A stretch of 5,006 nucleotides of DNA, taken from the NCBI GenBank assembly GCA_026647385.1, contig JAPKGY010000326.1:1-5006 (forward strand), in the 5' to 3' direction. Positions 1 to 4,776 of this stretch are shown piece by piece. This DNA is from Phycisphaerae bacterium. GTDB taxonomy: Bacteria > Planctomycetota > Phycisphaerae > UBA1845 > PWPN01. The notes below the pieces were generated by a model. The model was not told where the DNA came from and searched no databases. It saw only the letters and a list, made by a program, of their open reading frames with translations. Each line of letters starts with the position of its first letter. Position 1 is the first letter of the stretch. The position numbers and the translations under genes are program-made.

Positions 1-833
1 GCCGGTGGTTGCCATGATCCCAAATATTCAGGACTATGCCAAAGGGAAAGATTATCCCTGTCCGCGCTATAGACGAACGTGCCGAGCTGGGGGCGATAGA
101 GCCGGCCTACGTATTGCAGGGATTCGTCGGTCAGGGAATCGGGAACCTCGAAGCCCGCGTTCTTGCAAGACCGAAGGAACATGAGGTGCCAGCTTGTGAC
201 CGAGAGGTCGGAGTCGTTCGTGGGGTACGCGGTGCGATACCGCCACCCCCCCTCGTCGACACTACGACGTTTCGGCTGCGGGAGACGCCGGCAAGCGTAC
301 GCGATTGCCTTTTCGACGGCCGGCTTGATTCGCCCGCCCATGTTCCCCCGGGTCATGCCATAGACCTCGACGAGCATGATTCCTGAGATGGTGTGGTTAT
401 AGTTAGAGGTATGTGACGGGTTCAGCTTGTCAACGGGCATGGTCGGGGCGATCCGGGAAAACACGCCGTCGGGCTGCTGGCAACGGAGGACGTATTCGAT
501 GGCCCGGTTGAGCGCGGTCTCGTAACGGCCTTGGTCCGGCAGGTGTCCACGGGCCAGAAACGCCAGCACGCATAGCGAGGTGATCGCGGGTTGGCCGGTG
601 TCCATCGTCCGGAACGATCCGTCCGCCTGCTGTTGGGTCGCCAGCCAGGCGAGGGCGCGGTCGGTGCTCTGGTCGACGAGCTTCCACTGCTGGGGTGAGA
701 GAATGGCGCGGTCAGGATCCTGACGGGCGGCGGGTCTCGTAGCCGCGAGTTGGCTGAAAGCGGGGGCAGCGTCGAGAACCAGAAGCAGGCCCGCCGGCCA
801 AAGCGCCCGCGTCAATGTCCGCTTGTCCGTCAT
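1..833 (-). CDS. Exported prenyltransferase/squalene-oxidase repeat protein, 5' part (3' end off the window)
   Basis: The frame is open from ATG at 833 to the left edge, 277 codons with no stop. The N-terminus looks like a signal peptide: basic residues (K4, R5, R9), then a hydrophobic stretch ending near PAFSQ. Residues 45-258 align without gaps to the upstream paralog at 859-2013, at about 60% identity by hand count. Shared motifs are LAWLAT-QQ, QQPDG, NYNH, LPQPKR, EGGWRYR and VTSWHLMFLRSCKNAGF. This is the alpha/alpha-toroid repeat fold of squalene cyclases and prenyltransferases. In planctomycetes, exported proteins of this type usually have no known reaction, and I see no DxDD cyclase motif, so enzyme activity should not be assumed. 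A Shine-Dalgarno GGGAGA (plus 841-846) lies 7 nt before the ATG. The gene starts 25 bp after the paralog's stop, implying co-transcription. From about residue 262 (position 50 and below) similarity to the paralog stops, so the last ~16 residues may not belong to this gene. Confidence 0.85.
   Translation of the reverse strand, partial: MTDKRTLTRALWPAGLLLVLDAAPAFSQLAATRPAARQDPDRAILSPQQWKLVDQSTDRALAWLATQQQADGSFRTMDTGQPAITSLCVLAFLARGHLPDQGRYETALNRAIEYVLRCQQPDGVFSRIAPTMPVDKLNPSHTSNYNHTISGIMLVEVYGMTRGNMGGRIKPAVEKAIAYACRRLPQPKRRSVDEGGWRYRTAYPTNDSDLSVTSWHLMFLRSCKNAGFEVPDSLTDESLQYVGRLYRPQLGTFVYSADRDNLSLWHSPEYLGSWQPP
149..200. repeat. 52-bp conserved block shared by the two toroid genes (second copy 1335-1386)
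   Basis: Positions 149-200 and 1335-1386 match at 48 of 52 bases by hand count. They encode the VTSWHLMFLRSCKNAGF segment of each paralog. This is higher than expected from about 60% overall protein identity. It reflects either strong constraint on the motif or local gene conversion after the tandem duplication. Confidence 0.6.
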
Positions 834-840
834 GATTCCA

Positions 841-846
841 TCTCCC
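841..846 (-). promoter_or_regulatory. Ribosome binding site of the downstream toroid gene
   Basis: GGGAGA on the minus strand, 7 nt before the ATG at 833 and inside the 25-bp gap between the two toroid genes. It supports independent translation initiation within one transcript and fixes the start codon. Confidence 0.6.
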
Positions 847-858
847 GTCTGCCGTAGC

Positions 859-2013
859 CTACCGCTGAAAGATCGGCAGGAGCTGGTACGGCGGGCTGAG
901 AGCGAGGACCGCCATGGCCGTGCTGTACGTCTTGCCGAGCTTCGAGTCATAGGTGTGGCCGTCGCGGTCCCACGATCCGTCCCGCAGCTGGTTGGTGATC
1001 AGCGTTTTGGCCAGCACGGGAAAGAAATCCCCCCAGTATCGCCCGCCGAGCTGGAACATCGCCTGGCTGCAGTAGAAACACGAGTAGAAGTAGCGCTCGG
1101 TGGGGAAGATTCGCACGTTGTGCCGGTCGAACGGGTGCTGGAGCAGGAACAGGCCGGCCTTTCGGGCCCGTTCGTCGCCGTGCTTGCCGCCCAGGGAGAA
1201 TGACAGGATTCCGGCGCCGGCCAGGGCGCGGGTCACGTTGGGTTCGCGCGGGGCATAGATGAACGTGCCTCGCTCCGGCCTGTACAGTTTTTCGACGAAC
1301 CGGAGGGCGTCGTCCACGAGGTAGTCGGGGACGTCGAAGCCGGCGTTCTTGCACGACCGCAGGAACATGAGGTGCCAGCTGGTGACGGTCAGGTCGGCGT
1401 CGTCGCGGGAGTCGTAGCGACGATATCGCCACCCGCCTTCGTAAAGGGTGTCCCGCTTCGGCTGAGGCAGCCGCTGGGTGGCGTACAGGATCGCCTTCTG
1501 AATGGCTGGGCGAATCGGGCGGTTCTGGCGGCCGCTGGTCATCCCGTAGACCTCGCTGAGCATCAGGCCGGCGATCGCGTGATTGTAGTTGCACGTTCGC
1601 GACGGGTTGCCCGGTGCGTCGACGTCGGTCGGGGAGACCCGTGTGAGTGCGCCGTCCGGCTGCTGGGAATCGAGAACGAACTGGATGGCCTGGTTCAGGA
1701 CTTGGCCGTAGGGACCCTCCTCCGGCAGGTGGCCGCGGGCCAGGAACGCCATCGTGCAGAGCGCGGTCACTCCCGGCTGGGCGGCATCGGGAGAGGGGAA
1801 GGCCCCGTTGGGTTGCTGTCGGGTCGCCAACCAGGCCAGGGCTCGGTCCACGCTGTCATCGACAAGTTTGCATTGCTCGGGGGTCAGCCCGCCGCGAGCG
1901 GACTCCCGCGAGGCGGGAACAGTTGTACTGGTTTGGGCGACCGCCGGGTGGGCCCCTCCCAGGATGACCGCGCCGGTTAGAATCGCCGTCATGATGATGC
2001 GAGTCGGTTTCAT
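859..2013 (-). CDS. Exported prenyltransferase/squalene-oxidase repeat protein (alpha/alpha toroid), complete
   Basis: 384 residues, ATG at 2013, stop TAG at 859-861. Residues 1-27 form a signal peptide: basic start (K2, R5), hydrophobic core ILTGAVILGG, probable cleavage after AVA or AVAQ. The mature part carries repeated helix-hairpin units of the squalene-cyclase type: LAWLATRQQPNG (59-70), VLDSQQPDG (113-121), EGGWRYR (192-198), DADLTVTSWHLMFLRS (205-220), LYRPERGTFIY (243-253) and LRDGSWDRDG (343-352). Class II cyclases use a DxDD acid motif, which I do not find. The role is more likely carbohydrate or protein binding, or an unknown envelope function. A Cys pair (C312, C315) in the segment YFYSCFYCSQ could be metal-binding or disulfide-bonded. 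The spacing from the GGGAGG stretch (plus 2026-2031) to the ATG is long, about 13 nt. An internal Met8 is a less likely start because it would remove the basic N-terminus of the signal peptide. It is the first gene of an operon with its paralog. Confidence 0.9.
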   Translation of the reverse strand: MKPTRIIMTAILTGAVILGGAHPAVAQTSTTVPASRESARGGLTPEQCKLVDDSVDRALAWLATRQQPNGAFPSPDAAQPGVTALCTMAFLARGHLPEEGPYGQVLNQAIQFVLDSQQPDGALTRVSPTDVDAPGNPSRTCNYNHAIAGLMLSEVYGMTSGRQNRPIRPAIQKAILYATQRLPQPKRDTLYEGGWRYRRYDSRDDADLTVTSWHLMFLRSCKNAGFDVPDYLVDDALRFVEKLYRPERGTFIYAPREPNVTRALAGAGILSFSLGGKHGDERARKAGLFLLQHPFDRHNVRIFPTERYFYSCFYCSQAMFQLGGRYWGDFFPVLAKTLITNQLRDGSWDRDGHTYDSKLGKTYSTAMAVLALSPPYQLLPIFQR

Positions 2014-2055
2014 GGTAATCTGCTCGCCTCCCGGCCATCACCCTGTAACCAGGGG

Positions 2056-2084
2056 ACCATATCCCTCAGATAGATGCTCGGCAA
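2056..2084 (-). promoter_or_regulatory. Candidate sigma-70 type promoter of the toroid operon
   Basis: On the minus strand TTGCCG (plus 2079-2084) and TATGGT (plus 2056-2061) are separated by exactly 17 bp. Each matches the housekeeping -35/-10 consensus at 4 of 6 positions. Transcription would start about 36 nt before the ATG at 2013. The match is moderate and chance is possible in 260 bp, but the spacing and position fit. Confidence 0.35.
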
Positions 2085-2170
2085 GGCCAGGTGTTACTGA
2101 CCGCGGACGGTGCTTTTCGGTGGCGCCGACCCGGCTCCTGAAGAATTCGGTGCGGATCGACATCTAATCC

Positions 2171-2213
2171 GGTCGGCGGGATGGCCCCTGTTTCCGAAGA
2201 AACCGGGCCGACC
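2171..2213 (+). other. Hairpin in the leader of the CxxC lipoprotein gene
   Basis: GTTTC (2190-2194) pairs with GAAAC (2199-2203) around a CGAA tetraloop. GGCCC (2183-2187) pairs with GGGCC (2205-2209), making a 10-bp stem with a small internal loop. An alternative outer helix, GGTCGG (2171-2176) with CCGACC (2208-2213), competes for bases 2208-2209. It ends about 60 nt before the GTG start. No T-run follows, so it is not a classic terminator; a leader regulatory structure is possible. Confidence 0.4.
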
Positions 2214-2259
2214 CCTGTGGTCTGCCCGTCGCCGATCGCGGCGGCGGGTTGAAGCTTCG

Positions 2260-2267
2260 AAGGAGGT
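2260..2267 (+). promoter_or_regulatory. Strong ribosome binding site that fixes the GTG start
   Basis: AAGGAGGT is a near-perfect Shine-Dalgarno sequence. AGGAGG (2261-2266) lies 7 nt before the GTG at 2274, so this start is chosen although it is not ATG. Confidence 0.8.
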
Positions 2268-2273
2268 CCTGTT

Positions 2274-2609
2274 GTGAACAGTCTATCACGCATTCTGATC
2301 GCTCTCGCGCTCGGGCTCGTTCTGGCCGGCTGGTCGACCGGTTGCCAGAGTGCCGGCGGCCATGAGATGGCGGCGGCGCCCCAGGGTCAGCCCGTGAGGT
2401 GCCAGAGTTGTTACGACCAGACCCGAATTGTCCGGAATGAGCGGGTCAAGGGGGTCAGCTATCGAGTCGTGCGAAAGCACATGTGTAAGGATTGCGATAC
2501 CGAGGCCGTTCTCTATGCCCAGGATGGCAGGATGATGATCAAGTGCGCCGGATGTGCGCCCGAAGGCATACCCTGCGACAAGTGCCTTCCTCCCAAAGGC
2601 GGCCATTGA
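2274..2609 (+). CDS. Small lipoprotein-like protein with four CxxC pairs, function unknown
   Basis: 111 residues, GTG start set by a strong SD, stop TGA at 2607-2609. Residues 1-23 are a hydrophobic export signal with the core ILIALALGLVLAG, followed by STGC. Cys24 is thus a likely lipidated cysteine, although the lipobox is weak (Ser rather than Leu at -3). The mature part has four CxxC pairs: C43/C46, C71/C74, C91/C94 and C101/C104. Together they could form two zinc-ribbon-like or other metal sites, or redox-active thiols. The tail is PPKGGH. I do not recognise a named family. The gene is divergent from the toroid operon and converges on the sigma/anti-sigma operon. The proximity and the Cys-rich composition make a link to envelope metal or thiol stress conceivable, but this is inference. 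Confidence is high that it is a gene and low on its function. Confidence 0.8.
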   Translation: MNSLSRILIALALGLVLAGWSTGCQSAGGHEMAAAPQGQPVRCQSCYDQTRIVRNERVKGVSYRVVRKHMCKDCDTEAVLYAQDGRMMIKCAGCAPEGIPCDKCLPPKGGH

Positions 2610-2620
2610 TCCTACCGGCG

Positions 2621-2660
2621 CGGGCAAGAGGGAGCTGGAGCGGACCTCGGCTCCCGCCCG
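2621..2660. terminator. Terminator-like hairpin between convergent genes
   Basis: CGGGC (2621-2625) pairs with GCCCG (2656-2660), and GGGAGC (2630-2635) pairs with GCTCCC (2650-2655), with an AAGA bulge on the left arm. Inside, GAG (2638-2640) pairs with CTC (2646-2648). It lies in the 71-bp gap between the lipoprotein stop and the anti-sigma stop, so it could end both transcripts. There is no T-run on either side, so efficiency is uncertain. Confidence 0.5.
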
Positions 2661-2680
2661 GCAGGGTGGTGGGAGCACAC

Positions 2681-3544
2681 TTACTCGTGTACGCGATCCG
2701 CCTGATCTTCCGAAAACTGCGGTGCCACCGCCTGGAGGATGGGGACGAGTTGGGTTTGCGGGTCGAGGTTGCTCAGGACGCAGTGGCAAGTGGTCGGATC
2801 GGTGAAGTGGAGCAGGCGCCACGCGCCGACTTCGACTTTGTATCCGTGGGTATGGCCGACGTGGCATGGCTGGTCCCGGTGCGTGCCGAGTCTCGTTTTA
2901 TCCACCGGCGGATGGAAAAAGACCATCAGCGGCTCGCCGTCGCGGGAATAGCGGGCGGCCACGCCGGGCGCCTTTCCGAATTTGAGTCGATATACCTGCT
3001 TGAGCCGATACCCGCCGGCTAGCTCGGGCGGCAGCGAGAAGCTGAGCGCGGGGGCGGCCTTATGGGCGGTGTTCACGTCGATGGGCTGTGCTTTGTAGTA
3101 GTTGATGAAGCGGTCGAAGGCTGCGTTGACGTCCCCGGAAAGGTTGTTGAGCAGAATGCTGTAGTCGACGACGGCTGCCTCCGCCGGTCTTGCGCTCCCG
3201 GTCAACCAGGTCCCCGCCAGAACGCCGAGCCCGATCAGCACGAGGATGCTCGCGGCAGCGCTGAGAGGTCGGCGGAAGAACCGGTAGAGCCGCCCGTGCC
3301 GCGATCGCGGGATCTGCACCGTGGCGAGTTCCGCCCGGATGGCGTCCCAGAGAGGGCCGGGGGCCTTCGCGTCTGCGCCCGGATCGCTTTTCTCGATTCG
3401 GGCAGCCAGGGCCTGTAACGAGGTGTATTCTCGGGCGCAATCCGGGCAGGTCTCCAGATGCGCGCGGAGGGCGGCCTGCTGCTCCGCGGTCAGTTGACCG
3501 TCGAGCAAGAGGCCCATCCGTTCTCGCACGCTCTCGCAGTTCAT
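2681..3544 (-). CDS. Anti-sigma factor with N-terminal zinc finger, one membrane helix and a Cys/His-rich exported domain
   Basis: 287 residues, ATG at 3544, stop TAA at 2681-2683. Residues 1-50 are a zf-HC2/ZAS anti-sigma domain: Cys3, then H29-xxx-C33-xx-C36, the zinc-binding pattern that holds ECF sigma factors. Residues 95-116 are a single hydrophobic helix (core SILVLIGLGVLAG), preceded by basic residues (RLYRFFRR), so the N-terminus is cytoplasmic and residues 117-287 lie outside. The outer domain has no family I can name. Its C-terminal third is rich in possible metal ligands: H222, C227, H228, H231, H233, H246, C253, H254 and C255. The gene lies 102 bp downstream of the ECF sigma gene on the same strand, the usual order for such pairs. 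Only weak SD-like sequence precedes the ATG. Role: sequester the sigma factor until an envelope signal releases it. The nature of the signal is inference. Confidence 0.88.
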   Translation of the reverse strand: MNCESVRERMGLLLDGQLTAEQQAALRAHLETCPDCAREYTSLQALAARIEKSDPGADAKAPGPLWDAIRAELATVQIPRSRHGRLYRFFRRPLSAAASILVLIGLGVLAGTWLTGSARPAEAAVVDYSILLNNLSGDVNAAFDRFINYYKAQPIDVNTAHKAAPALSFSLPPELAGGYRLKQVYRLKFGKAPGVAARYSRDGEPLMVFFHPPVDKTRLGTHRDQPCHVGHTHGYKVEVGAWRLLHFTDPTTCHCVLSNLDPQTQLVPILQAVAPQFSEDQADRVHE

Positions 3545-3587
3545 GGCTTTCGAACTCAGGTTTTCCTTGACGATTTTCCCGGACCAT

Positions 3588-3608
3588 CGGCCCGGAGGTT
3601 CCGGGCCG
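3588..3608 (-). other. Perfect 9-bp inverted repeat between sigma and anti-sigma genes
   Basis: CGGCCCGGA (3588-3596), 3-nt spacer, TCCGGGCCG (3600-3608): a perfect, very GC-rich stem in the sigma/anti-sigma mRNA, 43 nt before the anti-sigma ATG. No T-run follows on the transcribed strand. It could act as a partial terminator, an RNA-processing or stability element that sets the sigma to anti-sigma ratio, or a DNA operator. Confidence 0.55.
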
Positions 3609-3620
3609 TCTCCGTCAGGA

Positions 3621-3650
3621 TTAGATGCCCGACTCCGGGACGTTCTTCAC
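3621..3650 (-). other. Possible 9-codon leader ORF coupled to the sigma stop
   Basis: A GTG at 3648-3650 overlaps the sigma stop in a GTGA arrangement. A GGAGG (plus 3658-3662) lies 7 nt upstream, inside the last sigma codons. The frame gives VKNVPESGI and stops with TAA at 3621-3623. It is out of frame with the anti-sigma gene. It may be a coupled leader peptide or chance; the anti-sigma gene itself lacks a strong SD. Confidence 0.3.
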
Positions 3651-4177
3651 GTCCGATCCTCCGGATTGTCCGTGAGAAGTTCTCTCATCGTCTGCCGGGC
3701 CCGGTTCAGGCCGGAGGCGATCGTGCCGGCCGGCTTGCCCAGGACCCTGGCCATCTCCGCGTAGCTGAGGCCCTCGAAGTGACGCAGCACGATCAGGGCC
3801 CGGTCCTCGGCGGACAGGCTGTCCAGGGCAGCCACCACGTCCAACCGCAGGTCCGCATGGCCGTCCGCCGTCCGCTCGCTTCTTTCCGCGATAACTCTCA
3901 GGTGCTTGCCCTGGCGCTTGCGGCGTCGGAGGAACTGCAAACCCTCGTTGACGGCGATCCGATAGACCCAACTCGACAGCCGGGACGCACCGTCAAACTG
4001 GTCGATGTTCTGGAAAACACGGAGATACGTCGCCTGGGTGAGGTCGGTCGCCTCGTCGGGATCGTGGGTCATCCGCAACAGCAGCCGATAGAGGAGGTCG
4101 CAGGTCTGCGCATAGAGCTCGTGTTGTGCTTCCCGATCCCCTTCTCGACAGCGTTCAGCCAGTTCCCGTTCGGTCAT
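3647..4177 (-). CDS. RNA polymerase sigma factor, ECF (sigma-70) family
   Basis: 176 residues from ATG at 4177, stop TGA at 3647-3649. Region 2 spans about residues 16-88: core binding around DEATDLTQATYLRVFQNID (41-59), then FDGASRLSSWVYRIAVNEGLQFLRRRKR, the -10 recognition part. Region 4 spans about 115-168: LDSLSAEDRALIVLRHFEGLSYAEMARVLGKPAGTIASGLNRAR, a helix-turn-helix that reads the -35 element. There is no region 1 or 3, as expected for ECF factors, and the length is typical. The frame is open upstream to a TTG at 4249, but the added 24 residues (Cys- and Arg-rich) do not look like ECF sequence. Neither start has a strong SD, so I chose the ATG on family length. The gene is followed by its membrane anti-sigma factor, so the pair should transduce an envelope signal into transcription, often of their own operon. 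Confidence 0.93.
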   Translation of the reverse strand: MTERELAERCREGDREAQHELYAQTCDLLYRLLLRMTHDPDEATDLTQATYLRVFQNIDQFDGASRLSSWVYRIAVNEGLQFLRRRKRQGKHLRVIAERSERTADGHADLRLDVVAALDSLSAEDRALIVLRHFEGLSYAEMARVLGKPAGTIASGLNRARQTMRELLTDNPEDRT

Positions 4178-4411
4178 GGGGCCACAACAAAGGTCGCGGT
4201 TTCGAGCCACCTGCCGCCGGCCGAGGTGGGCGCAAAGCTCGGGTTGCAAGAGTACTCGGACGGAACCACCCCGTAAAGATTCGTGCGGCCTAACGAAGAA
4301 GTCAGCCGCGATGCCGGCCGGCGCCCCGTTGCGACGGCGCGGCCGATCGGGCGTAACCAGGATCTTCGCGGGTTTTCAGCGGATTCTTCCGAGGCGGAGA
4401 AGAAAAAAGCA

Positions 4412-4456
4412 GGTTTCGGTATCTAAACCGAAAAGAGCGAACCTGGATCCGAAACC
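4412..4456. promoter_or_regulatory. Cluster of inverted half-sites (GGTTTCGG / ACCGAAA / CCGAAACC)
   Basis: GGTTTCGG (4412-4419) has its exact inverse, CCGAAACC, at 4449-4456. A nearer partial inverse, ACCGAAA (4427-4433), pairs with TTTCGGT (4414-4420) over a 6-nt loop. The two alternatives are mutually exclusive as RNA. As DNA they form three related half-sites that could be an operator in the shared upstream region. Confidence 0.35.
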
Positions 4457-4492
4457 GCGTGGCGGAGAGCCCGCGGGGTTCCACAGTCCAGG
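4442..4492 (+). other. Bulged stem-loop with a GGAGA loop, leader or small RNA candidate
   Basis: The outer helix is CCTGGA (4442-4447) with TCCAGG (4487-4492). The inner helix is CCGCG (4455-4459) with CGCGG (4472-4476), extended past a single bulged T by GGC (4461-4463) with GCC (4469-4471), closing a GGAGA loop (4464-4468). Smaller hairpins follow at 4496-4507 (CACC/GGTG, TGAA loop) and 4509-4523 (CCGGG/CCCGG). It ends 65 nt before the ATG at 4558. I do not match it to a known riboswitch or RNA family. Confidence 0.35.
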
Positions 4493-4545
4493 AAGCACCT
4501 GAAGGTGGCCGGGGGGTTCCCGGTGCCTGAGGTTAACCAGACGAT

Positions 4546-4550
4546 GAGGG
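4546..4550 (+). promoter_or_regulatory. Ribosome binding site selecting ATG 4558 over ATG 4552
   Basis: GAGGG lies 7 nt before the ATG at 4558 but only 1 nt before the in-frame ATG at 4552. The second ATG is therefore the more likely start. Confidence 0.55.
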
Positions 4551-4557
4551 CATGGAA

Positions 4558-4776
4558 ATGAGAAGTTTATCCGTGATGGTCGGTTTCGTGATGGCGACCG
4601 CGTTGCCGTTGTTCGCGGCTGATGGGCCGATGCACCACCATGCCGGACATTCCGGGATGAGTGAAGCGACCAAGGCGCCTGCCGGACCGGCTAAAGGCCC
4701 ACTCGTAGGCCGGAATCTGGCCGTTGGGGTGCATGTACCACTCGCGCAGGAGCAAAATCAACTGGCGCTTGGCTAA
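4558..4776 (+). CDS. 5' part of a gene for a small exported His/Met-rich protein; 3' end probably foreign
   Basis: The frame runs from ATG 4558 to TAA, but only about the first 44 codons (to ~4690) look genuine. Residues 1-20 are a clear signal peptide: MRSLSVMVGFVMATALPLFA with cleavage near FAA/DG. The mature start DGPMHHHAGHSGM is rich in His and Met, typical of periplasmic copper- or other metal-binding proteins, followed by an Ala/Pro/Lys-rich linker. After about 4690 the opposite strand encodes a GH63 glucosidase segment, so the remaining codons here are its antisense shadow. The true C-terminal domain is thus missing. It is divergent from the sigma operon and could be a target of that sigma factor. 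The family is not recognised; a metal-binding role is inferred from composition only. Confidence 0.55.
   Translation: MRSLSVMVGFVMATALPLFAADGPMHHHAGHSGMSEATKAPAGPAKGPLVGRNLAVGVHVPLAQEQNQLALG

Larger units (their letters stand above)
2014..2273. other. Divergent intergenic region between the toroid operon and the CxxC lipoprotein gene
   Basis: 260 bp with no convincing gene; the minus-strand frame crossing it has unremarkable composition and no SD. Near the toroid gene it holds a promoter candidate (2056-2084) and a small perfect hairpin, CCCTG/CAGGG around a 4-nt loop (2041-2054), which would sit near the 5' end of the toroid mRNA. Near the lipoprotein gene it holds a larger hairpin (2171-2213). 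A TCTAAT at 2163-2168 resembles a -10 box for the rightward gene, but no good -35 is seen, so I do not list it as a promoter. Confidence 0.5.
4178..4557. other. Non-coding region upstream of the sigma operon and the His-rich gene
   Basis: 380 bp between divergent genes; no convincing gene on either strand. It contains a GCGCC/GGCGC inverted repeat (4321-4325 with 4336-4340), an A-rich stretch near 4396-4409, the symmetric GGTTTCGG family of half-sites (4412-4456) and a run of RNA-like hairpins (4442-4523). GGAACC at 4262-4267 (plus) resembles an ECF -35 element, but the expected -10 is not clear. It should contain the sigma operon promoter, which I could not identify with confidence. Confidence 0.5.

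Noticed and set aside
246..252. Run of seven C as a possible frameshift in the truncated toroid gene
   Set aside because: The frame stays intact on both sides and yields EGGWRYR exactly as in the paralog.
36..386. Plus-strand open frame opposite the truncated toroid gene
   Set aside because: The minus strand here aligns without gaps to the paralog, so this frame is a shadow.
1372..1980. Plus-strand open frame (202 codons) opposite the toroid gene
   Set aside because: Entirely antisense to a conserved toroid-repeat protein; its composition follows the opposite strand's codons.
2286..2867. Minus-strand open frame (193 codons) covering the CxxC gene and the end of the anti-sigma gene
   Set aside because: It overlaps two better-supported genes, one of them with a near-perfect SD and a signal peptide, and shows no domain.
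4178..4249. 24-residue N-terminal extension of the sigma factor from TTG 4249
   Set aside because: The start is rare, has no SD, and the added sequence does not resemble ECF sigma N-termini; the ATG at 4177 gives the normal length.
3458..4276. Long plus-strand open frame (272 codons) opposite the sigma and anti-sigma genes
   Set aside because: It is antisense to two clearly recognisable proteins, has no family motifs and no SD, and is typical of GC-rich shadow frames.
4509..4540. Possible tRNA T-arm or SRP RNA-like sequence (GGTTCCCGG, AGGAAGCA nearby)
   Set aside because: No cloverleaf or anticodon arm, and no GGAA-capped SRP hairpin with its conserved internal loop could be formed.
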